Shown here piece after piece: positions 10,401 through 18,942 of a stretch of DNA of 51,301 nucleotides; position 1 is the first letter of the stretch, and every line of letters begins with the position of its first letter. The DNA comes from Selenomonadaceae bacterium (GTDB lineage: Bacteria > Bacillota > Negativicutes > Selenomonadales > Selenomonadaceae). The stretch spans positions 1-51,301 of the forward strand of contig JAILRS010000015.1 in assembly GCA_024698045.1 (NCBI GenBank), in the 5' to 3' direction. Under the pieces are notes generated by a model. It saw only the letters and a list, made by a program, of their open reading frames with translations. It ran no database searches and was not told where the DNA came from. The position numbers and the translations under genes are program-made.

Positions 10401-10564
10401 GGCTGTCCGTTAGCGGTAGGGGGACCGTCATAGAAAGTGAACTCCTCGCAACCTTCGCGGTTATCCGTCGCCTTTTGCATGATGTTATTTTCAGCCCAAA
10501 AGTTTTCTACTTCTTTTTCGCGGCCGGCAAAATTCAAATTGGTATCGACCTTGTTGTAAAGCAT
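7430..10564 (-). CDS. ileS: Isoleucyl-tRNA synthetase (type-2, eukaryote-like form)
   Basis: This 1044-residue cytosolic class-I synthetase charges tRNA-Ile. The HIGH motif is at 56-59 (GQPHIGH) and KMSKS is near residue 595 in GQKMSKSKGN. The editing domain contains AWTTTPWTLPSNL. Blocks such as GWDTHGLPVELEVEK and PYCPRCGTPLSSHE, with no C-terminal zinc finger, resemble the longer type-2 IleRS rather than the usual bacterial type 1. Type-2 enzymes are known to tolerate mupirocin; whether this one does is inference. GAGGAGG precedes the ATG. The 96-base gap upstream is too short for a T-box leader. Confidence 0.96.
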   Translation of the reverse strand: MLYNKVDTNLNFAGREKEVENFWAENNIMQKATDNREGCEEFTFYDGPPTANGQPHIGHVLTRVIKDLFPRYHSMKGKKVLRKAGWDTHGLPVELEVEKRIGINGKDQIEAYGIEPFIKQCRESVWKYKTMWEEFSGVVGFWADMDNPYITYENNYIESEWWALKQIWDKGLLYKGHKVVPYCPRCGTPLSSHEVALGYKDVKERSAVVKFKVADEDAYFLAWTTTPWTLPSNLCLCVNPKVDYVKIQVGDTVYILAAALVDKVFEGVEGERKILATCKGADLEYRSYEPLYPFADKIVAKSGKKAHYVTCDDYVTTEDGTGIVHCAPAFGEDDNRVCRKYDIPFVQFVDGKGNMTSETKWAGTFVKDADPLILADLKQSGKLFKAPPFEHSYPHCWRCDTPLIYYARESWFIKMTAVKDDLLKNNAKVNWIPPTIGKGRFGDWLEHVQDWGISRNRYWGTPLNIWECDCGHQHSIGSVEELKKLSSNCPDEIELHRPYIDAVTIPCEKCGHEMHRVPEVIDCWFDSGSMPFAQFHYPFENKTFFENHFPADFISEAVDQTRGWFYSLMAISTLIFNETAFKNCIVLGLVLDKDGQKMSKSKGNAVAPMETLHKHGADAIRWYFYENSAPWLPNRFHDAAVTEGQRKFLGTLWNTYAFFVLYANIDNFDATKYQLEYDKLGVMDKWLLSRLNTVVKTVDDSLANYKVPETARALQDFVDELSNWYVRRSRARFWAKGMEQDKINAYMTLYTALVTLAKAAAPMVPFITENIYRNLVCSIDNSAPESVHLCDYPTVDEKFIDTDLERNMDLVLKIVVLGRAARNAANIKNRQPIADMFVKAEQTLPKFFVEIVEDELNVKRVEFRDDMSEFISYNFKPNFRVLGKKVGKQMSEVKNALTTLDARAAKTELDKTGELKLALTGGEVVLTPEDIEITVTQTDGFNCQNDSDVFVALSTTLTPALIEEGFVREIISKVQVMRRESNFEVTDRIKIYAFGNDKLDDIIKRNAQEIQAVTLGNEIIFAANDTAKEWDINGEKISLAVEKI

Positions 10565-10642
10565 TAAAAAATTTCCTCCTCGTAAGTCTTCGTTAATTCG
10601 GCAATTCTAATCTATATATCAAACTTTATCAAGCTTAACGCC

Positions 10643-10657
10643 ATTATCGGTGATAAT
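10643..10657 (-). other. Short perfect inverted repeat in the dagK-ileS gap
   Basis: ATTATC-GGT-GATAAT, a 6-bp stem with a 3-base loop, lies 4-18 bases downstream of the lipid kinase stop codon. No T run follows. It could be an operator or mRNA hairpin. Confidence 0.3.
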
Positions 10658-10660
10658 AGG

Positions 10661-11548
10661 TCAGCAGAAAAAATTAATCGCGTGTTTGATTGTGTCGACC
10701 TGCAACGGTAATTTATCACCTGCTTCACCGTCAGAATCGCTTGTCAATTCCGCCGACGAACTTATTTCAAATGTTTGCGCCTGTATCGATAAAATACATT
10801 CGTCGTCCTGTACGACTTCACCGGCTAAAATTTTCTTCGCCAATGTCATTAATGCACGCGGCGAACTTTTTTTTACCGCAAGCAAATCAAGTTTCCCGTC
10901 GTCAATCTGCGCAACGGCGGAAATTTTTTTAAAACCTGCCACCGAAGGAGAATTGATAATCAGAAACAAAAAAGCGTCGACCGAAAAATTTTTCCCGTCG
11001 GCAAGAATATTGATTGGCACCGTTTTAAAATTTGTCAGTTCACCGATTCCGCGCAGGTAGTAAGCACTTTTACCGAGAAAATTTTTTAATCGTGCGTTGA
11101 CCTCGTGGGCTATCGACGTAAAGACGCCAGCACTTGTCACATTGACAAAATATTCTTTGCCGTTGACAAGTCCCAAATCAATCGGGCGCGTTCTGCCTTC
11201 CGCTACGATATCAAAATAATTTTCTTCGTTCAGCTCGAGATGTACGGCGAAATCGTTTGAGGTGCCGGAACCTATCACGCCTACAGGTAAATCCAAAGAA
11301 TTTTTCTTCAGCCAATTAATTACGGCATGCAAAGTTCCGTCGCCGCCTGCAGCTATCACGCCCTGCACATCGGATTTGCGAACACATTCGGCGAAATCGT
11401 AATTACCTTCGGCATTTGTGCGGTAAACCGATAACAAAATTCCGCGCCGCTGAAATTTTTCTATCACGGTATCCAAATGATTTTTAAATGCCGCGTGTCC
11501 CGATACGGGATTATATACAAGCAAAATTTTTTTCATCACTACATCCAT
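10661..11548 (-). CDS. Diacylglycerol/lipid kinase family protein (DagK/YegS type)
   Basis: This 295-residue cytosolic or membrane-associated kinase belongs to the diacylglycerol-kinase catalytic-domain family, which phosphorylates lipid alcohols such as diacylglycerol or related lipids. The N-terminus has the family's KKILLVYNPVSG strand-loop, the nucleotide-binding GGDGTLH motif near residue 78, and GSGTSNDFA downstream. Length is normal. Two ATGs compete: 11548, nine bases after the flippase gene, and 11536, which has GGATG upstream and starts directly at the conserved strand. The substrate cannot be read from sequence. Confidence 0.85.
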   Translation of the reverse strand: MDVVMKKILLVYNPVSGHAAFKNHLDTVIEKFQRRGILLSVYRTNAEGNYDFAECVRKSDVQGVIAAGGDGTLHAVINWLKKNSLDLPVGVIGSGTSNDFAVHLELNEENYFDIVAEGRTRPIDLGLVNGKEYFVNVTSAGVFTSIAHEVNARLKNFLGKSAYYLRGIGELTNFKTVPINILADGKNFSVDAFLFLIINSPSVAGFKKISAVAQIDDGKLDLLAVKKSSPRALMTLAKKILAGEVVQDDECILSIQAQTFEISSSAELTSDSDGEAGDKLPLQVDTIKHAINFFC

Positions 11549-11557
11549 TCAGCGAAA

Positions 11558-13192
11558 TTATTTTGAAACGGATTTGAACAGCCCGAGCGATTTGAATAAT
11601 TTTATGCCGAACTTACCGACCAACGGGATTCGCGCCATATCTTCCTCGAGTAATCCGCCAGTTAACGCAAGTGTCGCAACGTAAACAATAAAGCCTGCGA
11701 ACACCGCGCCGAAGGTTGAAAAAATTTCCATATGCCACTCGGCAACCGTGAAATCGTAGAAAAATTCAACGACAACCGCCATAACCGCCGCCGCAAATAC
11801 TGTCTTGAGTAATTGCCCGAGTTCCATTTTGTAGCCGATATATTTGTAGATAAAATAGAGATTGATGAACGCTGCGACACCCATATCGGCAGCCGTCGCC
11901 CATGCCGCGCCCATGATGCCCAAACTCGGGATTGCCGTCAATGTCCAGTTCAATACGACTTTGGCAATCGCCGCCAATACCATATTTATCATCGGGATTG
12001 TCGTATGCCCCAGACCTTGCAGAACACCCGTGGAAACTTGATGTAAGCCGAGCAAAATAATCGACACAGCGGAAATCATGACGGCAGGCCCCGCGCCCGG
12101 AGCGTTGTAGATTAAACTTGCTATCGGCGTCGCCAAAAAGAAAACTATGACGAACGCAGGGAAACATACAAAGTTTGAAATTCTGACTGCCGCCGCCGTA
12201 TTGCGGAAAATTCGCGCGTTATCTTTGAGTGCTCGCGCTTCCGATATCGCAGGTACGATTGACACCGCTAACGATGCAGTTAAAATCGTCGCCAAATTTA
12301 CCAGCGGCACAGCCATTCCCGTTAAGTACCCGAATAATTCCGTAGCTTGTCGGACGGAATAGCCTGCCACTTCCAAACGTTGCGGCACAATCATTAAATC
12401 CAAATTCGATACCACGGGCAACATGATTGACGCAGCACTTACAGGTAACGCCAATTTAAAAATCCGTTTGATTATTGCCCAAGTCGATTCCTGTTCCGAT
12501 TCGGGCGGCGGTGTCAAATATGCTCCGTACTTTTCTTCTATCTCACGATTCAATTTTATATGGAAGTAGATTAACACGATTAAACCCGTGACAGCTCCTG
12601 CCAATGCGCCCAAACTTGCACCTGCCGCCGCGTAATCAAGACCCCACGGCAGAAATAAATCAGCCAATACTATCATGGTTATCACGCGGAAAATTTGTTC
12701 AACGATTTGGCTTACTGCCGTCGGCGTCATTCGTTGCCAACCTTGTAAGTAACCGCGCGAAGATGCCAAAAATGTTACGAAGAAAATCGTAGGAGCCAAT
12801 GCCACTACCGACATATATGCGCGCGGATCCCTTATGAATTGCCAATCTATCAACCACTGCGCAGAAAAATAAGTAAGCACCGAAAAAAATATGCCGGTGA
12901 ACAACATCAGAAACAGTGATATTCGGAATACGCGCCGCGCCCCGAAAATATCTTTCAGTGCCACGCGCTCGGCGGTGATGATTGATATCGCTACGGGGAC
13001 ACCTGCCTGCGATACCGTGAGCGCGAAAAAATAAATCGGGAATGCCATTTGATAAAGCCCGATACCTTCGCCGCCCAATATTCTCGATACGAAAATCCAA
13101 TTCAGCGAGCCGATTACCTTGACGACAAAACTCGCCACCGTCAAAATAAATGTGCCCTTTATAAATTTTTCGCTTGATTTTGTTTCAGCCAT
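11558..13192 (-). CDS. SpoVB/YtgP-type polysaccharide or lipid flippase (MOP superfamily)
   Basis: This 544-residue polytopic membrane protein has about 14 hydrophobic segments. It starts with the SpoVB-type pattern KGTFILTVASFVVKVIGS followed by RILGGEGIGLYQMAFP. Family members move lipid-linked sugars (peptidoglycan or polysaccharide precursors) across the cytoplasmic membrane. The name does not imply sporulation here. It is followed after nine bases by the lipid-kinase gene, so the two are probably co-transcribed with ileS. Precise substrate is unknown. Confidence 0.85.
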   Translation of the reverse strand: MAETKSSEKFIKGTFILTVASFVVKVIGSLNWIFVSRILGGEGIGLYQMAFPIYFFALTVSQAGVPVAISIITAERVALKDIFGARRVFRISLFLMLFTGIFFSVLTYFSAQWLIDWQFIRDPRAYMSVVALAPTIFFVTFLASSRGYLQGWQRMTPTAVSQIVEQIFRVITMIVLADLFLPWGLDYAAAGASLGALAGAVTGLIVLIYFHIKLNREIEEKYGAYLTPPPESEQESTWAIIKRIFKLALPVSAASIMLPVVSNLDLMIVPQRLEVAGYSVRQATELFGYLTGMAVPLVNLATILTASLAVSIVPAISEARALKDNARIFRNTAAAVRISNFVCFPAFVIVFFLATPIASLIYNAPGAGPAVMISAVSIILLGLHQVSTGVLQGLGHTTIPMINMVLAAIAKVVLNWTLTAIPSLGIMGAAWATAADMGVAAFINLYFIYKYIGYKMELGQLLKTVFAAAVMAVVVEFFYDFTVAEWHMEIFSTFGAVFAGFIVYVATLALTGGLLEEDMARIPLVGKFGIKLFKSLGLFKSVSK

Positions 13193-13216
13193 ATTTATCT
13201 GTCGTACCCCTCAAGG

Positions 13217-13245
13217 TTGCAAAAAAACTTTGTCAAAGATATAAT
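13217..13245 (+). promoter_or_regulatory. Candidate promoter for the DUF4931 gene
   Basis: TTGCAA (13217-13222) and a perfect TATAAT (13240-13245) are separated by 17 bases, in the 209-base divergent gap between the flippase and DUF4931 genes. It would leave a leader of about 150 bases. Confidence 0.5.
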
Positions 13246-13401
13246 TTCCTCAATTACTTTCGCCGTCACGTGTCATAATCCTTTTATGATAATTTTTGTT
13301 GAACGTAAAGATTTGGCGAATGATTTTTTGTCTATCGTTTGAGTCGGGATATAGAGTCCATTTGCAACGACAGATTTTGAAATACGGAAGGAGTTTCACG
13401 C

Positions 13402-14172
13402 GTGAATATTAACCTGATAAAATTTGATACCGATATCGGCAAAACCAAACCCGAAAATTTTGTCCGCGCCGACACTCCTTGTCCCTTTTGCGATGTTGCC
13501 AATCTTACCGGCATTATCGATGTCGACGACGATATTATTTTTCTGCGCAATAAATATAATGTCGTTGAGGGCGCAGATCAATTTGTCTTAATCGAGGGAC
13601 GTGAATGCGAATCCGATATGCCCGAGTATTCAAAAGAAAAAATGAGACGCGTCATTAAAATGGGCGTCAAGCATTGGAAAAATCTTATGGCTTCGGGCAA
13701 ATATGAAGACGTCTTATTTTTTAAAAACTACGGACAAATGAGCGGCGGCACTATCAGGCATCCGCATATGCAACTTGTCGGCTTACCCAAGATAAATACC
13801 GATTTACTTTTCGCCGAGGAAGAATTACACGGAATAGTTATCGCCGAACGCGACGGAATAGAATTTAATATCTCGGATTGTCCGCGAATCGGATTTTGCG
13901 AATTAAATGTTGTCGTCAATGACGGCGGCTCTTTGGATACTCTTGCCGACTTCCTGCAAATTGCCGTCGACTATGTCACGAAATTTTTCAACAGAAATTC
14001 TAACAGCTACAATATTTTTTTCTATCACCGCGCCGAAAAAATTTTCGCCAAAGTCATGCCGCGCTACGCTACTTCTCCTTACTTCGTCGGCTATAACATT
14101 CACTTCCTGCCCAATAACATTGAACGGATTGCCGAGCAGATTAAGAGAAATTATTTCGCCGATAAGGTTTGA
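13402..14172 (+). CDS. DUF4931 / HIT-like nucleotidyl-transfer family protein
   Basis: This 256-residue cytosolic protein resembles DUF4931, a group related to the HIT/GalT fold. Evidence is a CPFC pair near residue 27 followed by a HIT-like histidine cluster, GGTIRHPHMQLVG, around residue 115. GalT-type enzymes transfer nucleotidyl groups through a catalytic His in such a motif, so a nucleotidyltransferase or hydrolase role is possible but unproven. The GTG start at 13402 is supported by GGAAGGAG 8-9 bases upstream. Its 3' end overlaps the convergent acyltransferase gene by 22 bases. Confidence 0.7.
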   Translation: MNINLIKFDTDIGKTKPENFVRADTPCPFCDVANLTGIIDVDDDIIFLRNKYNVVEGADQFVLIEGRECESDMPEYSKEKMRRVIKMGVKHWKNLMASGKYEDVLFFKNYGQMSGGTIRHPHMQLVGLPKINTDLLFAEEELHGIVIAERDGIEFNISDCPRIGFCELNVVVNDGGSLDTLADFLQIAVDYVTKFFNRNSNSYNIFFYHRAEKIFAKVMPRYATSPYFVGYNIHFLPNNIERIAEQIKRNYFADKV

Positions 14173-15248
14173 GAAAATTTTTTGACGATTAAACTTGCCG
14201 CCAAAGTTATAACGACAATCAGCGTGTATAAAATAATCGCGTTGGTCGCCGTCATTATCAAGCCGAGTTTTGTCAAGGCAAGCGACAGATAAGTTATCGT
14301 CATTGGATGCGCCAAATACACGAACGAGGAATTTTTTCCGAGTACACTCAAAAATTTTTTCAACGGTTCGGGCAATCGACAGAATTGAAATATCGTGAAG
14401 AAAAATATCGACGCGGCTATCGTGTAGAAAATTCCCGGCGGAGATAATTGATGCGCAGTGTTTACCGCGTCAAGCGGACTGTAATTTCTGAACACCAACA
14501 GAAAATAATAATAGCCCAGTAAAGTTGTCAGCGTTAACAAGAATGTTGCGCCGATTATTTTTTTGTGCGAAGCTATCCAATCGAAAAATTTCTGTGAATG
14601 AACCGCTAACACGCCGCCCAATATAAATATGAATACGTAGTGCAGTACCAACCAATTCAATCGCCATTTCAACAGCGCGGCGATAATCGAATCGTGCGGC
14701 ATCGCGTTTATCGTCTGCCAAAGCAAAACGCTGTAGCTTGACCAATAATCAAAAGCAATCTGCGCAATCAAAAGTATCAACAATCGTTTTGGCGTCATAT
14801 TCCGCACAAGACGAATCCACAGCGGCATTAAAAGGTAAAACCAAATCAGAATTACCATAAAGTACAGATGATACTTTGCCAAGCCCAGCACAAAAATTTC
14901 CGCTGCGTAAATCGGATTCGGTAAAAGTGCATAGCCGTAAAAAAAATTGTCGTGCAAAACGTAGATTGTCGACCAAAGTAAATACGGCAACAGTACTGCT
15001 TTAAATCGCCGTCGCAAAAAATTTGAGTAGTCAAACGGCGCGGATAAATCCATGCGATAAAATAATCCGAAGGCAGATACGAAAAAAAATATCGGCACGC
15101 TGAATCTTGATGCAATTTCAAACAGCGCAACCAAATGCACGTTAGGCGTCGGATTTAAAAGATATTGGGAGCCCGTGTGTATCGCGACAACTCCCAACAT
15201 CGATAAACCGCGTATGTATTCGATTGATTCCAAGTAAGGTTTTTTCAT
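14151..15248 (-). CDS. Acyltransferase family 3 (OafA/WecH-like) membrane protein
   Basis: This 365-residue integral membrane protein has about ten hydrophobic segments. The N-terminus YIRGLSMLGVVAIHTGS contains the family's RG...H signature, and SVPIFFFVSAFGLFYRM follows. Family members O-acetylate or otherwise acylate surface sugars using cytoplasmic acyl-CoA. The start overlaps the stop of the upstream SIMPL gene (ATGA), indicating translational coupling. With glf, the DUF4422 genes and the flippase nearby, cell-surface glycan decoration is a reasonable inference. Confidence 0.82.
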   Translation of the reverse strand: MKKPYLESIEYIRGLSMLGVVAIHTGSQYLLNPTPNVHLVALFEIASRFSVPIFFFVSAFGLFYRMDLSAPFDYSNFLRRRFKAVLLPYLLWSTIYVLHDNFFYGYALLPNPIYAAEIFVLGLAKYHLYFMVILIWFYLLMPLWIRLVRNMTPKRLLILLIAQIAFDYWSSYSVLLWQTINAMPHDSIIAALLKWRLNWLVLHYVFIFILGGVLAVHSQKFFDWIASHKKIIGATFLLTLTTLLGYYYFLLVFRNYSPLDAVNTAHQLSPPGIFYTIAASIFFFTIFQFCRLPEPLKKFLSVLGKNSSFVYLAHPMTITYLSLALTKLGLIMTATNAIILYTLIVVITLAASLIVKKFSQTLSAK

Positions 15249-15940
15249 TTGCTGATTTCAAATTCCACATGCACTTCCGCGGAACATTCAAGGGTACCGC
15301 TTTCGATAGGCGTCGCGGTAGAATCTTCCATGGAGCGCATTAATTTATTGCTGTAGGGTGCATTGACCGACGCCGAAGTAATCAAAACATGGTAAACGCC
15401 GACGATATTTTTACCGAGCGCGGCAGCTGCAATTTCTGCTTTACGTTTTGCATCGAGTACCGCCAAACGCAATGCCTTGTCTTGATACGTTTCCTTGTCG
15501 CGTAAATCGAAATTCAAAGAATTTACATTGGTCGCGCCGTGAGCAAGCGCGGTGTCGATAACTTTGCCGATTAAACTTAAATCGTCAACAATAACCGTCA
15601 CGGAATTATTTGCCTCGTAACCGTCAATTTCTCTGCGTCCGTCGTCTTTGTTTCTGTAGACGGGACTGAAATTATATTTGCCGGTCGAAATATTTCTGCG
15701 GTCTATGCCGAGCGCGACAATCGAATTAATGACGGACGCGGCGGCCTTGGCATTGGCATTCTGCACGGTCGATGTATCTTTTGCCTTTGTGTTGACACCT
15801 ACGGAAATTGTTGCGCGATTCGGTTCAACCTCTACAGATCCTTCGCCGCTTACGGCAATTATCGGCGGCTTTACTTCTTCCGCGAATGCCGTTGTGCATA
15901 TCATCAACAACATCATGGTTAACGTAAAAAACTTCCTCAT
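15245..15940 (-). CDS. SIMPL (DUF541) domain secreted protein
   Basis: This 231-residue exported protein has a signal peptide of about 20 residues ending AFA. The mature part starts with the SIMPL-type IAVSGEGSVEVEPNRATISVGV and contains the INSIVALGIDRRNISTG region typical of the fold. Function in this family is poorly defined; some members are periplasmic or oxidative-stress related. ATG at 15940 is chosen because AGGAGG lies eight bases upstream, whereas the GTG at 15949 overlaps that site. A TTGATT-17-TAAAAT pair (15989-15961) could be its promoter. It is coupled to the acyltransferase gene. Confidence 0.85.
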   Translation of the reverse strand: MRKFFTLTMMLLMICTTAFAEEVKPPIIAVSGEGSVEVEPNRATISVGVNTKAKDTSTVQNANAKAAASVINSIVALGIDRRNISTGKYNFSPVYRNKDDGRREIDGYEANNSVTVIVDDLSLIGKVIDTALAHGATNVNSLNFDLRDKETYQDKALRLAVLDAKRKAEIAAAALGKNIVGVYHVLITSASVNAPYSNKLMRSMEDSTATPIESGTLECSAEVHVEFEISK

Positions 15941-16045
15941 AAAAAACACCTCCTGCGCGGATTTTAATATAAAGCGTTCGCCGAATCAAGCAAGACAATT
16001 TTTATACAGCCAGATAAATTTTATCGCTTAACGACGCCGAATAAT

Positions 16046-16073
16046 TTGCATGTAAATTGTTTTGTGCTATTAT
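16046..16073 (+). promoter_or_regulatory. Candidate promoter of the dprA-topA-trmFO-hslVU operon
   Basis: TTGCAT (16046-16051), a 16-base spacer and TATTAT (16068-16073) lie just upstream of GGGAGGA and the GTG start of dprA, in the 156-base divergent gap with the SIMPL gene. Confidence 0.5.
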
Positions 16074-16096
16074 AAAAAAACGGGAGGACGCGGATT

Positions 16097-17197
16097 GTGG
16101 AAAGACATTACATGGCGGCGTTGGGCGGAGCCGAGAAAATCGGAGCGGCTACGATAAATAAGCTGGTTAAATTTTTCGGCAGCGCAAAAGCGGCATGGTT
16201 AGCGGACGAAAAAGAATTAATCTCATCCGGTATCATTCAGGAAAAAGCAGCGAACACTATTACGGAATTCAAGAAAGAACATCCCGACGCTCCTCAAAAA
16301 AATTTCGAGTACTGTCGAAAACACGGGATAAAATTATGTGCGATGACGGACGAAGATTATCCGACATTGTTAAAAGAGATTGACACTGCGCCGCCATTCT
16401 TTTATTATCGCGGGAAACTGGAACCGAATGCGCAGAGAATCGGAATAGTTGGCTCTCGAGTAAATACTCCTTACGGCGAAGGCGTAGCATTGGAGTTGGC
16501 GCGGAATTTGGCGGCGGTCGGTTTTACGATTGTAAGCGGCGCGGCAAAGGGTATAGATACATTTGCTCATCGCGGCGCATTGGAATCGGGGCGCACGGTT
16601 GCCGTTTTAGGTTCGGGCATAAATCACAAACAGTCTCGCGAAAAAGAAAAACTTTTGGAAGCAATAGCCGAAAACGGCGCGGTGATAAGTGAATATCCGC
16701 CGCTGTTCAATCCGACAAAAAATACATGGGCGTTTCCGCTACGCAACAGAATTATCGCAGGATTATCGCGCGGTGTTGTGGTAGTGGAGGCAGGTAAGAA
16801 GAGCGGAGCACTAATCACGACAGGATACGCAGGTAAATACGGGCGTACGGTGTTCGCAATTCCGGGGCAAATATATTCCGAAAAAAGTGTCGGCTGTAAT
16901 GAATTGATTCGCGACGGCGGTACTTTGATTAAAGGTTTCGAGGATATTTTGAGTGAATTCAATGTAGTCTACACGCCGAAAGATAAAACCGCGTCGGAGA
17001 AAACAATTCCGGATGACTTGAGTGAAAATGCAGTTGCGGTTTTGAAAATCATTCCGTACGATAAATATATTTCCGACGAAGAAATTTTGATGAAGATGGA
17101 TGAATTGGATCCGAGCGATTTGACGGATATTATGCTTGATTTGGATTTGAACGATTTGATAGAAGAAAATTCGGGTCGCTACATAAGAAAGAGATAG
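16097..17197 (+). CDS. dprA: DNA-processing protein DprA
   Basis: This 366-residue cytosolic protein protects incoming single-stranded DNA and loads RecA during natural transformation. The Rossmann-like core is clear: GIVGSRVNTPYGEG, then SGAAKGIDTFAHRGAL, VLGSGIN, FPLRNRIIAGLS, and VVVVEAGKKSGALITT. An N-terminal helix-hairpin region and a C-terminal winged-helix-like segment (about 300-366) flank it. Length is typical. The GTG at 16097 has GGGAGGA at good spacing. It opens the classic Firmicutes dprA-topA-trmFO-hslVU order. Confidence 0.95.
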   Translation: MERHYMAALGGAEKIGAATINKLVKFFGSAKAAWLADEKELISSGIIQEKAANTITEFKKEHPDAPQKNFEYCRKHGIKLCAMTDEDYPTLLKEIDTAPPFFYYRGKLEPNAQRIGIVGSRVNTPYGEGVALELARNLAAVGFTIVSGAAKGIDTFAHRGALESGRTVAVLGSGINHKQSREKEKLLEAIAENGAVISEYPPLFNPTKNTWAFPLRNRIIAGLSRGVVVVEAGKKSGALITTGYAGKYGRTVFAIPGQIYSEKSVGCNELIRDGGTLIKGFEDILSEFNVVYTPKDKTASEKTIPDDLSENAVAVLKIIPYDKYISDEEILMKMDELDPSDLTDIMLDLDLNDLIEENSGRYIRKR

Positions 17198-17265
17198 CGA
17201 TAAAAATATAGCCGCGTCAAAACGTTGCGCGGATTGGGATAATTTCAAACTTGGAGGATGAACAC

Positions 17266-18942
17266 GTGGCAGGAAAAATTTTGAAGTCCGTGATATTGGT
17301 GGAGAGCGCGACGAAGGCACGGACGTTGAGAAAATTCGTCGGGAGAAATTATTCGGTATTGTCAACCGACGGTTTCTTGAAAGATTTGCCAAAGAGCCGA
17401 ATCGGAATAGATGACGATTATCAACCCGACTACATAACGGTACGCGGAAAGGGAACATTATTAACGGAACTGAAACGCGAAACATTGAACGCACGCAGAA
17501 TATTTTTGGCAACGAATCCGGACGCGCAAGGGGAATTTATGGCGCGACAGTGTTGCGAAATATTCGGCATCAATCCGTTGTCTCGTTGCCGTATCGTTTT
17601 GGACGAATTAACCAAAGAAAATTTCAAAGCCAAATTCGACGAGGCACGCCCGATTGATGACAATCTTGCCGACGCGTTTCAAACAAAACAAATTATCGAT
17701 AAATATGTCAGTCATAAAATCGGCGACTACCTTGACAGGAAAATTTGGCGCGGTGTGAAAATCGGTAGGTTCCGCGCAATTCTTTTGAATTTAATCGCGA
17801 ATCCGCCCAAGTGTACTACTTTGAAAATCGGGAAAATGTTGACGCCGACGACTTTGCAAGAGCTTGCATTGAATGAATTGAATTTTACCGCCGTGCGCAC
17901 GCGTTTTATCGCCGAACAACTTTACGAAGGCATTAACTTTGAGGGCAATGATTGCGCAGGATTAATCACTTATCCTCACGGCAGAATTATTTCTTTGACG
18001 AGCGAACGCCATAACCCCGAAGAAATTCAGGAATATTTGACGGACTATCAATTCAGAATGTACGGTCTGATTTATTCCTATTTGGATTACAAAAAATTCG
18101 ATACGACGATAAAACTTGACGGATTAGTTAACGATGCGATGTTGATGTCCGCTTTGGATTCGTTGGGCGTCAATTGGGCGGATTATTATTCGGTAGGCAT
18201 TGCCAGTCTCCTCAAACGCAAATATATCGTGTCGACGGAAGAATCAACCTACGAAATAACGCCGTTGGGTAAGCGCGTCATCGATTCCGTCAAAGAATAT
18301 TTCGGCGAACTTTTTGCCGCGGATATCTACAATTCTCTTGATGAACACTTCGCCAAAATCGGAATCGGCAAATGCGAAAAGTCTGTGATAATCGAAAACT
18401 ATTGCGCGAAATTCAATGTGGCATTTTCTACGGCAATGAATTCACTCGGTGAAAATGCACAACCGCAAAGCGAACCGGTAACGGAATCGGAAGAGATATG
18501 CGAAAAATGCGGACGCAAAATGTTAATTCGACATGGACGCTACGGAACATTTTTAGCGTGTTCGGGTTATCCCGAATGTAAGAATGCAAAACCGTTATTG
18601 GAGCCGTTGGAGCAGAAATGCCCGAAGTGCGGCGAACATTTGGCAAAACGTTCGTTATCGCGCGGTCGTCTGTTCTACTGCTGTAAAAATACGCCGAAGT
18701 GTGATTTCATGACATGGGACGAACCGCAGACAATGACATGTAAAACTTGCGGCGCAACAATGTTTGTACACAGATTCAAAGATCGTGCGCCGATGTTGTA
18801 TTGCGGTAACGATAATTGTCCTACGCGCGAAAATCATCCCGTCAATAAAATTTTGGCGGATATCAAAAGGCGTTCGGATGCACGGCGCGACAGAAAAGCT
18901 AAGGCGGCAAGAGAATCCGAGGAGTTAACGAACATTGAGTAA
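17266..18942 (+). CDS. Degenerate type IA topoisomerase (TopA homologue lacking catalytic residues)
   Basis: The protein sits in the normal topA slot but has only 558 residues. The Toprim start [10 protein letters not shown] is kept, but the metal-binding signature (DxDxE in TopA) reads NPDAQGE at 84-90: the first Asp is Asn, the Glu is Gln. The active-site region reads GLITYPHGR (Tyr236) instead of GLITYMRTDS, so the Tyr remains but the catalytic Arg is His. Roughly 90 residues between the GRFRA block (about 168) and TTLQELA (about 196) are missing. Three C-terminal zinc fingers remain (CEKCG, CPKCG, CKTCG). GTG at 17266 has GGAGG eight bases upstream. The reading frame is intact, so it is probably expressed, as a DNA- or RNA-binding protein or a dead paralogue. 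Confidence 0.85.
   Translation: MAGKILKSVILVESATKARTLRKFVGRNYSVLSTDGFLKDLPKSRIGIDDDYQPDYITVRGKGTLLTELKRETLNARRIFLATNPDAQGEFMARQCCEIFGINPLSRCRIVLDELTKENFKAKFDEARPIDDNLADAFQTKQIIDKYVSHKIGDYLDRKIWRGVKIGRFRAILLNLIANPPKCTTLKIGKMLTPTTLQELALNELNFTAVRTRFIAEQLYEGINFEGNDCAGLITYPHGRIISLTSERHNPEEIQEYLTDYQFRMYGLIYSYLDYKKFDTTIKLDGLVNDAMLMSALDSLGVNWADYYSVGIASLLKRKYIVSTEESTYEITPLGKRVIDSVKEYFGELFAADIYNSLDEHFAKIGIGKCEKSVIIENYCAKFNVAFSTAMNSLGENAQPQSEPVTESEEICEKCGRKMLIRHGRYGTFLACSGYPECKNAKPLLEPLEQKCPKCGEHLAKRSLSRGRLFYCCKNTPKCDFMTWDEPQTMTCKTCGATMFVHRFKDRAPMLYCGNDNCPTRENHPVNKILADIKRRSDARRDRKAKAARESEELTNIE

Noticed and set aside
10565..10660. Possible T-box leader for ileS
   Set aside because: Only 96 bases separate it from the upstream gene; no stem-loop with a specifier region or T-box sequence is visible.
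17251..17265. TTG start of the TopA homologue at 17251
   Set aside because: That TTG overlaps the Shine-Dalgarno GGAGG, which is positioned correctly for the GTG at 17266.
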